Position numbers and translations under genes: made by a program. The notes below the pieces were generated by a model. It saw only the letters and a list, made by a program, of their open reading frames with translations, had not been told where the DNA came from and ran no database searches. From the NCBI GenBank assembly GCA_016719015.1, contig JADKAZ010000001.1, positions 1,178,001-1,242,000 of the forward strand: a DNA stretch of 64,000 nt. Reading direction: 5' to 3'. Shown piece after piece: positions 24,625 through 32,104 of this stretch. This DNA is from Chitinophagaceae bacterium (GTDB lineage Bacteria > Bacteroidota > Bacteroidia > Chitinophagales > Chitinophagaceae). How positions within the stretch are numbered: the stretch's first letter is position 1; each line of letters starts with the position of its first letter.

Positions 24625-25827
24625 ATGACACCTTTTCTCATTACCATAATAGCATTAGCCCTGATATTCGATTATATCAATGGGTTTCATGATGCAGCCA
24701 ACTCCATTGCCACTATTGTTTCTACTAAAGTTCTTACCCCTTTCCAGGCAGTTCTTTGGGCAGCCTTATTTAATTCATTAGCCTTCTTTATTTTTAAAGA
24801 TCATGGTGTAGCAGATACGGTGGCAAAAACTGTGAAGCCGGATCTGGTTCAGGGCAATATGATGGTGGTGATTTTTTCTGGTCTTATTGCTGCTATCATG
24901 TGGAACCTTCTTACCTGGTGGCTGGGAATTCCTTCTTCATCTTCACACACATTAATCGGCGGTTTTGCCGGTGCAGCAGTAGCAGCAGGAGGGTTTGGAG
25001 CAGTCAATTCACCTATCATTCTTAAAACAGCCGCTTTTATCTTTTTAGCACCCATCATAGGGATGATAATGGCATTTATAATGTCCTTGTGGTTTCTCAG
25101 TTCCTTTAAAAAAGGATGGACATCCAAAATATTTTCTATAGGTGTACTCATTTTTGTTGCCATCTTTCTTTACACAAACATTCAGACTGACCCGGCAAAG
25201 CTTAAATCTGATTATGACTCCTATATTTTAAACGTAATCATGTTTTCGAAGAACTTTAAATGGATACTGCTTTCCTTTATACTGGTAACGATGGCACTTT
25301 TTGCCTTGTACCTGAGTAACCTGAATGCACATAAGGCAAACCAATGGTTTAAAAAATTACAGTTGATTTCATCAGCCGCTTTCAGTATTGGTCATGGAGG
25401 TAATGATGCACAAAAAGTAATGGGTATCATTACTGCTGCTTTGATTGCGGGGGGAAGCATTACTGAATTTAGTCAAATGCCTAACTGGGTTCCCATCGCC
25501 TGTTATGCTGCCATCGGATTAGGAACTATGAGTGGTGGCTGGAAGATTGTAAAAACAATGGGAACCAAAATAACCAAAGTAACTCCGTTTGAGGGTGTGG
25601 CGGCAGAAACTGCCGGTGCCGTAACCCTTTTTGTCACTGAAGCATTGAAAATACCCGTGAGCACCACTCATACCATCACCGGAGCCATTATGGGGGTGGG
25701 TGCCACCAAAAGATTATCTGCGGTAAGGTGGGGAATTACCGTTAGTCTTGTTTGGGCCTGGGTACTTACCATTCCCATCAGCGGCTTGCTGGCTGCTGGA
25801 ATTTATTTTATCGCTAACCTGTTTTAA
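24625..25827 (+). CDS. pit: PiT-family inorganic phosphate transporter
   Basis: 400-aa inner-membrane symporter with the two inverted family signatures: GFHDAANSIATIVSTKVLTP near the start and SIGHGGNDAQKVMGI in the second half; a repeat pair SSSHTLIGG and STTHTITGA is also present. Imports phosphate as metal-phosphate with protons. Downstream of the phoU-like gene. Confidence 0.94.
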   Translation: MTPFLITIIALALIFDYINGFHDAANSIATIVSTKVLTPFQAVLWAALFNSLAFFIFKDHGVADTVAKTVKPDLVQGNMMVVIFSGLIAAIMWNLLTWWLGIPSSSSHTLIGGFAGAAVAAGGFGAVNSPIILKTAAFIFLAPIIGMIMAFIMSLWFLSSFKKGWTSKIFSIGVLIFVAIFLYTNIQTDPAKLKSDYDSYILNVIMFSKNFKWILLSFILVTMALFALYLSNLNAHKANQWFKKLQLISSAAFSIGHGGNDAQKVMGIITAALIAGGSITEFSQMPNWVPIACYAAIGLGTMSGGWKIVKTMGTKITKVTPFEGVAAETAGAVTLFVTEALKIPVSTTHTITGAIMGVGATKRLSAVRWGITVSLVWAWVLTIPISGLLAAGIYFIANLF

Positions 25828-25868
25828 TTTATACTATCGTTTAAAATAAAAATCCTGACTTTTGTCAG

Positions 25869-25887
25869 TCCAAAGGACTCCTTTGGA
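25869..25887 (+). promoter_or_regulatory. Hairpin just before the galE start codon
   Basis: TCCAAAGGACTCCTTTGGA is a perfect 19-nt inverted repeat with one central base, ending 8 nt before the ATG. The following GGAGGG would be a Shine-Dalgarno-like run partly in the stem. It may be a dispersed repeat, a remnant terminator of pit, or a translation control element. Confidence 0.5.
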
Positions 25888-25895
25888 GGGTTTTT

Positions 25896-26951
25896 ATGAG
25901 TAAAATATTAGTAACAGGTGGCTGCGGCTACATCGGCTCTCACACTATCGTGGATCTAATCGAAAACGGTTATGAAGTTATTTCTGTGGACAATAACTCC
26001 CGGTCAAGTGATAATGTATTAAAGGGTATCGAACAGATAACCGGCAAAAAAGTGAAGAATTACAAAGTTGACTTGTGCAATTTTGATGATACGTTTGCTA
26101 TTTTCCAGGAAAATGAAGACATCAATGGTATCATTCATTTTGCAGCTTACAAATCAGTCGGCGAATCGGTGAAAAAGCCGCTGATGTATTTCGAGAATAA
26201 CCTAACCTCACTGATTAATGTGCTGAAATGTGTGCAAGAATTTCAAACACCCAATTTTGTTTTTTCTTCTTCCTGTTCGGTGTATGGCAACCCGGATGAA
26301 ATTCCTGTTACTGAAAAAACTGTTCCCAAACCAGCAGAGTCACCTTATGGGTATACCAAGCAAATGGGTGAACAGATAGTAAACGAATTTGCAAAAAACT
26401 CCGGAACTCAAAGTATCTTATTAAGATATTTCAATCCCGCGGGTGCACATCCATCGATTGCTATCGGTGAAATGCCCATTGGCAAACCGGAAAACCTTAT
26501 TCCGGCCATTACTCAAACAGCCATCGGCCGTATACCAAAAATGTTTGTTCATGGCACTGATTATCCGACAAGGGATGGTTCCTGCATCCGGGATTATATA
26601 CATATCTGCGATCTGGCTAATGCACATACTCTTTCATTAAAATATTTAGAAGAAGCGAAGAATAATAATTTGTGTGAGGTTTTTAACCTTGGCAGCGGTA
26701 ACGGGGTTTCCGTGCTGGAAGCCATTCATGCTTTTGAAAAAGTAAGTGATCTTAAATTGAATTATGAACTTGGACCCCGCCGTCCCGGTGATGTGATTGC
26801 TGTTTATGCAAACAATGACCTGGCTAAAGAATTATTGGGATGGAACCCCCGTTTTTCAATAGAAGATATGTTATCCACCGCCTGGAAATGGGAACTTCGT
26901 CTGAAAGCAGATGAGACGGTATTTACCAACCAGCCCGGAGAGTTGAATTGA
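25896..26951 (+). CDS. galE: UDP-glucose 4-epimerase
   Basis: 351-aa NAD-dependent short-chain dehydrogenase/reductase-type epimerase that interconverts UDP-glucose and UDP-galactose. Rossmann motif GGCGYIGSH (about 8-16), the SSSCSVYG strand, catalytic YGYTKQMGE (Tyr near 150), and the substrate-binding RYFNPAGAH and GPRRPGDV motifs are all present. Full length. Probably supplies galactose units for surface glycans. Confidence 0.95.
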   Translation: MSKILVTGGCGYIGSHTIVDLIENGYEVISVDNNSRSSDNVLKGIEQITGKKVKNYKVDLCNFDDTFAIFQENEDINGIIHFAAYKSVGESVKKPLMYFENNLTSLINVLKCVQEFQTPNFVFSSSCSVYGNPDEIPVTEKTVPKPAESPYGYTKQMGEQIVNEFAKNSGTQSILLRYFNPAGAHPSIAIGEMPIGKPENLIPAITQTAIGRIPKMFVHGTDYPTRDGSCIRDYIHICDLANAHTLSLKYLEEAKNNNLCEVFNLGSGNGVSVLEAIHAFEKVSDLKLNYELGPRRPGDVIAVYANNDLAKELLGWNPRFSIEDMLSTAWKWELRLKADETVFTNQPGELN

Positions 26952-26986
26952 TTTTTCCATTGACCATTCACTTTTCACTATTCACA
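26950..26986. repeat. CCATTCAC/TTTCACTATTCAC-type repeat
   Basis: The words CCATTGACCATTCAC, TTTTCAC and TATTCAC follow each other in the galE-transketolase gap, as in the short CATTCAC repeats of Bacteroidota. One of its TTTT runs lies at the -33 position of the next promoter. Confidence 0.4.
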
Positions 26987-27003
26987 TCTTAGCCTTACAT
27001 TTG
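26972..27003 (+). promoter_or_regulatory. Promoter for the transketolase C-half gene
   Basis: TTTT (26972-26975), 20-nt spacer, TACATTTG (26996-27003, exact TAnnTTTG); start codon 19 nt downstream. Confidence 0.55.
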
Positions 27004-27022
27004 CCCAACTTAAATTTTACCC

Positions 27023-27988
27023 ATGTCATTAAAGGACATTCAATCAACCGGAAATAAAGATACCCGCAGCGGTTTTGGTGATGGTATCGTTGAGGCAGCT
27101 AGAAGAAACCCGAATGTTGTTGCACTTACTGCCGACTTAGCCGGTTCCCTCAAATTGAACCAGTTCATAAAAGAATTCCCTGAACGATTTATACAAGTGG
27201 GAATTGCTGAAGCCAACATGATAAGCATTGCCGCCGGACTTACTATTGGTGGAAAAATTCCTTATACGACCACTTTTGCTAATTTTTCTACTGGAAGGGT
27301 TTATGATCAGATCCGTCAGTCAGTAGCATACAGTGGTAAGAATGTAAAAATATGTGCATCACATGCCGGGCTTACATTGGGAGAAGACGGCGCTACTCAC
27401 CAGATTTTAGAAGATATCGGTTTGATGAAAATGCTACCCGGAATGACAGTGGTCGTCCCTTGTGATTATGCGCAGACTAAAGCAGCCACTGAAGCCATTG
27501 CAACCTACGAAGGACCCGTATACCTCCGTTTCGGCCGACCCGTGTGGCCCATTTTTACAGCTGACAAACCTTTTGAGATTGGCAAAGCACAACACTTCTC
27601 GGAAGGAACTGATGTTTCCATTTTTGCCTGCGGCCATTTGGTATGGAATGCTATACAAGCCGGAGCTATTTTACAGGAAAAGGGGATTAGTGCAGAGGTA
27701 ATAAATATTCATACTATCAAACCGCTGGATGAAGAAGCCATTCTAAACTCAATCCGAAAAACAAGATGTGCGGTAACGGCTGAAGAACATAATATCATTG
27801 GCGGTTTGGGTGATGCCATTGCACAAGTTGCTGCGAAAAATTTACCCATTCCGATTGAATATGTTGGCACAAAAGATACATTTGGAGAAAGCGGTACACC
27901 GGTTCAGTTATTAAAGAAATATGGTTTAGATATCCCGGATATCGTAGCTGCTGCTGAAAAAGTGATGAACAGGAAAAGCAACAGTTAG
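27023..27988 (+). CDS. Transketolase, C-terminal subunit
   Basis: 321 aa, matching the pyrimidine-binding and C-terminal domains of split transketolases (thiamine diphosphate enzymes of the pentose phosphate pathway). Recognised by ERFIQVGIAEANMISIAAGL (activating Glu), the SHAGLTLGEDGATHQ loop and the C-terminal INIHTIKPLDEEAIL strand. The N-terminal subunit that binds the diphosphate is expected directly upstream in most such operons, but galE lies there; it must be elsewhere in the genome. Confidence 0.88.
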   Translation: MSLKDIQSTGNKDTRSGFGDGIVEAARRNPNVVALTADLAGSLKLNQFIKEFPERFIQVGIAEANMISIAAGLTIGGKIPYTTTFANFSTGRVYDQIRQSVAYSGKNVKICASHAGLTLGEDGATHQILEDIGLMKMLPGMTVVVPCDYAQTKAATEAIATYEGPVYLRFGRPVWPIFTADKPFEIGKAQHFSEGTDVSIFACGHLVWNAIQAGAILQEKGISAEVINIHTIKPLDEEAILNSIRKTRCAVTAEEHNIIGGLGDAIAQVAAKNLPIPIEYVGTKDTFGESGTPVQLLKKYGLDIPDIVAAAEKVMNRKSNS

Positions 27989-28010
27989 AAGATTGTTTCA
28001 AACTAATCGG

Positions 28011-28047
28011 GCAGGTTCTTTTAAAATTGAACCTGCTTTTCTATTTT
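28011..28047 (+). terminator. Terminator after the transketolase gene
   Basis: GCAGGTTC (28011-28018), loop TTTTAAAATT, GAACCTGC (28029-28036), then TTTTCTATTTTT. Confidence 0.85.
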
Positions 28048-28116
28048 TATTATTGAAGGTACTTTAAACAAAACCACCTGTAAGCATTCTAACCGGGCCA
28101 AGGCCAAGATCAATTA

Positions 28117-28671
28117 ATGTCATTGACAACAACAAGCGATAGTGAATTACTGGTAGAATTCCGTAACCCTCTTACGAAAGAAAGGGCCTATACGGGCATT
28201 ATTAAAAAATACCAGGAAAAGCTTTACTGGCATATTCGCCGTATGGTAATTGAACATGATGACGCCAATGATGTGTTACAAAATGTATTAATCCGGGTAT
28301 GGAATGGATTGGAAAAATTTCGGGAAGACAGCCAGTTATATACCTGGCTTTACCGAATTGCCACTAATGAGTGCCTGACCTACCTGGAACAACAGAAAAA
28401 AAGATCGTCTGTGAGCCTGAGTGATGTAGAAAGCGGACTTAGTAATAAAATTAAGGCAGACAAACATTTTGATTCTAATAAAATTGAATGGAAATTACAG
28501 TTGGCAATACAGCAACTTCCTGAAAAACAAAGAGTTGTTTTTGGATTGAGGTACTATGATGAAATGCCCTATGAGGAAATGAGCCGTGTGCTTGAAACCA
28601 GTGAAGGAGCATTAAAAGCCAGTTATCATCATGCCGTCAAGAAAATTGAGGATTATATGCTGAATCATTAA
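28117..28671 (+). CDS. ECF-type RNA polymerase sigma factor
   Basis: 184 aa with region 2 (YWHIRRMVIEHDDANDVLQNVLIRVWNGL, with the FRxDS-like linker TWLYRIATNECLTYL) and region 4 (LPEKQRVVFGLRYYDEMPYEEM, LETSEGALKASYHHAVKKIE). Directs RNA polymerase to a stress or surface regulon. It is followed by a membrane protein with a large cytosolic N-terminus (probable anti-sigma factor) and a Spy-like protein, so a three-gene envelope-stress module is likely. Confidence 0.9.
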   Translation: MSLTTTSDSELLVEFRNPLTKERAYTGIIKKYQEKLYWHIRRMVIEHDDANDVLQNVLIRVWNGLEKFREDSQLYTWLYRIATNECLTYLEQQKKRSSVSLSDVESGLSNKIKADKHFDSNKIEWKLQLAIQQLPEKQRVVFGLRYYDEMPYEEMSRVLETSEGALKASYHHAVKKIEDYMLNH

Positions 28672-28735
28672 ACTTTCGAGGCTGAAAATCATCCTAATTA
28701 CCGCTTTCGTTGACAAACTAGAAGAGTAAAGAAAA

Positions 28736-29506
28736 ATGAGTCAAAAAGACAACATATTACAGGAATTGAATGAGCTGAAAAGCAATTTGGGGGCTATTGA
28801 TTCCAAAAAACTCTATTCGGTGCCTGTTGGGTATTTTGATGAACTGGCCTCCCAGGTGCTAAACCGAATAAAAGCAATAGAAGCTGCAACTTCAAAAGAA
28901 GAACTGAATTATTTGTCACCAACACTGAACAATTTTACAAGACAATTGCCCTTTTCAGTTCCGCAAGGATACTTTGAGGCATTAAATGAAAACTTAATAC
29001 AAAATGTAATTAAAAATAATTTAGCTCAAACACCGAAGGAAGAATTGGAGAATCTGTCTCCGCTGTTGAGTAGCCTGAATAAAGAAATGCCTTTTGCGGT
29101 TCCGAAAGGATATTTTGAAGGATTATCTTCTCCAACAAATCCTAATAAGAACAAACAGGCTACAAAAATATTTTCCATCACCAACCGCAAATGGTTCCGC
29201 TACGCTGCCGCTGCGGTAGTTATTGGGATAGTGACTCTCACAGGTTTTTTATTACTGGGTGATGAGAAAGAGCCCGGAGTAAAAGCATTAGCTAAGTTGA
29301 GCCGTGATATCAAGAAAATGGATGAAACACAAAAAGATAACCTGATGGATTTTGTTGATGCCGGTATGAGTGGTCAGGAAACAGCACAAGCTAATCCAGC
29401 CACTAATTCAGAAGTAAAAAAATTACTGCAAGGTATTTCTGAGGAAGAGTTAACAGATTTTCAGGAACAAACAGAAGACTTTCAGGACGTCCTGATGACA
29501 AACTAA
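28736..29506 (+). CDS. Probable anti-sigma factor with three VPxGYF repeats
   Basis: 256 aa, one membrane helix at about 153-171. The cytosolic half contains three copies of a short motif, VPVGYFDEL (29), VPQGYFEAL (75) and VPKGYFEGL (122), at 46-47-residue spacing; copies two and three are also preceded by EEL-x-x-LSP. The C-terminal part is periplasmic and acidic. I infer that it holds the sigma factor encoded just upstream. No zinc-binding anti-sigma motif is seen. Confidence 0.75.
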   Translation: MSQKDNILQELNELKSNLGAIDSKKLYSVPVGYFDELASQVLNRIKAIEAATSKEELNYLSPTLNNFTRQLPFSVPQGYFEALNENLIQNVIKNNLAQTPKEELENLSPLLSSLNKEMPFAVPKGYFEGLSSPTNPNKNKQATKIFSITNRKWFRYAAAAVVIGIVTLTGFLLLGDEKEPGVKALAKLSRDIKKMDETQKDNLMDFVDAGMSGQETAQANPATNSEVKKLLQGISEEELTDFQEQTEDFQDVLMTN

Positions 29507-29512
29507 GAAGCA

Positions 29513-29938
29513 ATGAAAAAGTGGTTACTCATATTATTTCTATTCCTACTCCCGGGTTTTGCATCATTTGCACAAACTGAAGAACCTCCTTCCCAGGACG
29601 GTAATAAAATTCAGGAGCGAATGAAAGAGTATATTCAGAGCAAACTGGGTCTTTCAAGAGCAGAGACGGAAAAATTCACACCGGTTTTTGTCCGCTATTT
29701 TCGGGAGTTTGTGCAGACGCATCGTCAAAACAAAAGCGACCGGCTGATTCTGCAACAAAAAATTATTGAGCTTCGTTTACGCTACCGTGGGGAATTCAGG
29801 CAGATAATGGATGAACAACGGGCTAATAAAGTTTTTAAATATGAAGATGATTTCCGCCAGGAAGCTGTCAGGATAATTAAAGAAAACAGACGGGACGGGG
29901 GTCCACCACGAAGAACGAGAACCATCATTTTACGATAG
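29513..29938 (+). CDS. Spy/CpxP-like periplasmic helical protein
   Basis: 141 aa with signal peptide ending near ASFAQ, then a highly charged all-helical mature part (RMKEYIQSKLGLSRAETEKF, later LILQQKIIELRLRYRGEF) with an Arg-rich tail RRTRTIILR. This is like Spy/CpxP-type chaperones or zinc resistance-associated proteins, which report or buffer envelope stress. It starts 6 nt after the anti-sigma stop codon, so it is in the same operon. Identity by character, not by a strong motif. Confidence 0.65.
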   Translation: MKKWLLILFLFLLPGFASFAQTEEPPSQDGNKIQERMKEYIQSKLGLSRAETEKFTPVFVRYFREFVQTHRQNKSDRLILQQKIIELRLRYRGEFRQIMDEQRANKVFKYEDDFRQEAVRIIKENRRDGGPPRRTRTIILR

Positions 29939-29965
29939 ATATTTTAAGCCCCGACGTATAAATTA

Positions 29966-30000
29966 AAAATAGCTGGCTCAGAAGAGCCGGCTATTTTGTT
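29966..30000. terminator. Bidirectional terminator
   Basis: ATAGCTGGCTC, AGAA, GAGCCGGCTAT (one G-T pair) with A-run before and T-run after. It lies between the convergent Spy-like gene and the metallo-hydrolase gene and can serve both. Confidence 0.85.
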
Positions 30001-30004
30001 TCCG

Positions 30005-30742
30005 TTAAAAACTCCAGACGGCGTTCTTTACATCGTGGTAAAAAAGGAACGTCCATTTTTCTTTTTCACCCTTCTCCCACCATTGCTGTCGCAATTCCAT
30101 CGCTTTCTTTCCATTATAATCATACTTGGCAGCAAAGCGGTGCTTCATCTGTTGTAATTGCGGTGCATCATCTGCACCATAAAAAATCGTTTCGCCATTT
30201 TCCTTAATCCAGAATACCTGGTGATTGGGTGAATGTGCCCCGGTTATCTCGTAATGGATATAATCATCAATTGTTCCGTTGCCTTCGAGTAACACTACTT
30301 GTTCCGAATTTTGAAGGCATACTAATTCTCCTGTAATAAAAGAAGGAAACCCTTTTTGAAAAGCAAAAGCCAATTCAGTTCGTTGTAAATAATAAGTAGC
30401 ATCGGGTAATGAGAGACGGCCGCCCAATCCTTCTCTTTCTATTCCGACTGCACCTGCATGGTCTTTATGTAAATGTGACATCAACACCTTCGTTACTTCA
30501 GAAGGATTAATCCCTGCATCCATCAGGTTTTGATGAAGCTGCAGGGTTCCATTTTTTTCAAATCCAAGTCCGGTATCAAGCAAAAGAATATCTTTTGAAG
30601 TAATAACCACAAACGGTTGAATTTCTACTAAGAGGCTGCCTGCAGATCTGGTATGTAAGCTGTCCTTAGTGTCATCGAAGGGCACAAATAGTTTTGTTTT
30701 ATCAATTGTAAAAGTGCCTTCAGAAAGAGGAATGATTTTCAT
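30005..30742 (-). CDS. Metallo-beta-lactamase-fold hydrolase
   Basis: 245 aa with the binuclear metal motif SHLHKDHAG (about 91-99), a downstream His in TGAHSPNHQVF and the Asp in YGADDAPQ. It resembles the MBL-fold lactonase/hydrolase group (AttM/AhlL type), but the substrate cannot be predicted. It is 17 nt downstream of rodA on the same strand and may be cotranscribed with the cell-shape genes. Confidence 0.88.
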   Translation of the reverse strand: MKIIPLSEGTFTIDKTKLFVPFDDTKDSLHTRSAGSLLVEIQPFVVITSKDILLLDTGLGFEKNGTLQLHQNLMDAGINPSEVTKVLMSHLHKDHAGAVGIEREGLGGRLSLPDATYYLQRTELAFAFQKGFPSFITGELVCLQNSEQVVLLEGNGTIDDYIHYEITGAHSPNHQVFWIKENGETIFYGADDAPQLQQMKHRFAAKYDYNGKKAMELRQQWWEKGEKEKWTFLFYHDVKNAVWSF

Positions 30743-30759
30743 AATATGATGGATGCAAA

Positions 30760-32100
30760 TTAGCGTAAAACCATTTGCCGGTCAGCATCCAATCGTATTA
30801 AAACAAAAAGAAGGATAGTGAAAGTAAGCAATGAGGTGCCCCCATAACTCACAAAAGGCAAAGGAATACCAATAACCGGTGCCAGGCCAATGGTCATGGC
30901 CACATTAATAGCAATATGAAAGAAGAATACTGCAGCAACTCCGTAGGCATAACACCGGCTGAATGTACTTCGCTGCCTTTCTGCCACAGTAACAATCCGA
31001 AATAGCAACAGGAGATACAATCCCAATAATACAACACTACCCATGAATCCAAACCCCTCACCAACGGTGCAAAAGATAAAGTCGGTTCTTTGTTCCGGCA
31101 CAAAATCAAACCTCGTTTGTGTAGCCTTCAATATACCTTTACCAAATATTCGTCCGCTACCGATAGCTATTTTAGATTGTCTTACATTATAACTACTTCC
31201 GCTTTCTTTTTTCTTCTTGGCTTCTTCTGCGGTTTCAGATTCACCGTTTTCTAAATAAGGGTTATCCTTTCCAAATAAATCATAGATGCGTTCCACCTGG
31301 TGTTTTTGCAATACATTTTTAAAGATGTAGGGAACCGCAAATCGTTGAATGCCTACGCAAAGCACCCAAAGAAAAATAATAGTGGTAAGTATACGCCGAC
31401 GTCTTTTTATCTGCCGCCAATATATATAAATAAGCACCGCAGCAATAATGGTAAGAATAATGGCCAATGTGTCAGGTGCTACCACGATAGTGGCAACCAC
31501 TAATGCAGCAATAGCAAATCCTATTAATAAAATAACCGAAGGAAGACCTTCCCTGTACATTACGATAAAAAAAGAAAAGTAAACCAAAGCAAGCCCGGTT
31601 TCTTTCTGTAAAATGGCCAGTACTGCCGGCAATAAGACAATGCCGGCGGCTATTAACTGAGAACGGGTTTTAGAAAAATCAGTCTCCGGCCGGGAGAGAT
31701 ACTTCGACAAGGCCAATGCTACGAATATTTTACAAAACTCCGCAGGTTGAAAATTGAAGGCCCCTAATTTAATAATTGACTCGGTTCCTTTAATGCGGGA
31801 ATGAAAAGGGAAAACCAGTAGCAGCAGAAAAATCCCTACAATGTATCCGAGGTTGGAGGTGGCAGAGAAAAATTTACTATCCGTCAATAAAATAAAAAAG
31901 CCCAGTATTAAGCTTATTCCAAAAAAGTAAAGTTGCTTACTATAATCGGTTTTAAACTTCAAAAAGCTTTGAAAAAAAGCATCGCCTTCTTTATAGGTAG
32001 CAGCAAATATGGCTGTAAGGCCAATAGCCACCAACAGCAGGTAAATACCGATCAGGCTCCAGTCTATTCCTTTTGATATGGCAGGATTTCTATCGTTCAT
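30760..32100 (-). CDS. rodA: RodA, SEDS peptidoglycan glycosyltransferase
   Basis: 446-aa inner-membrane protein of the SEDS family that polymerises glycan strands in the elongasome together with PBP2. About ten helices; conserved GAFNFQPAEFCKIFVALAL, the QKETGLALVY region, FGKGILKATQTRFDFVPEQRTDFIF and IGIPLPFVSYGGTSLLT. A charged insertion (about residues 270-305, with KKKKES) precedes the conserved loop. 4 nt after the PBP2 stop codon. Confidence 0.95.
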   Translation of the reverse strand: MNDRNPAISKGIDWSLIGIYLLLVAIGLTAIFAATYKEGDAFFQSFLKFKTDYSKQLYFFGISLILGFFILLTDSKFFSATSNLGYIVGIFLLLLVFPFHSRIKGTESIIKLGAFNFQPAEFCKIFVALALSKYLSRPETDFSKTRSQLIAAGIVLLPAVLAILQKETGLALVYFSFFIVMYREGLPSVILLIGFAIAALVVATIVVAPDTLAIILTIIAAVLIYIYWRQIKRRRRILTTIIFLWVLCVGIQRFAVPYIFKNVLQKHQVERIYDLFGKDNPYLENGESETAEEAKKKKESGSSYNVRQSKIAIGSGRIFGKGILKATQTRFDFVPEQRTDFIFCTVGEGFGFMGSVVLLGLYLLLLFRIVTVAERQRSTFSRCYAYGVAAVFFFHIAINVAMTIGLAPVIGIPLPFVSYGGTSLLTFTILLFVLIRLDADRQMVLR

Positions 32101-32104
32101 GCAT

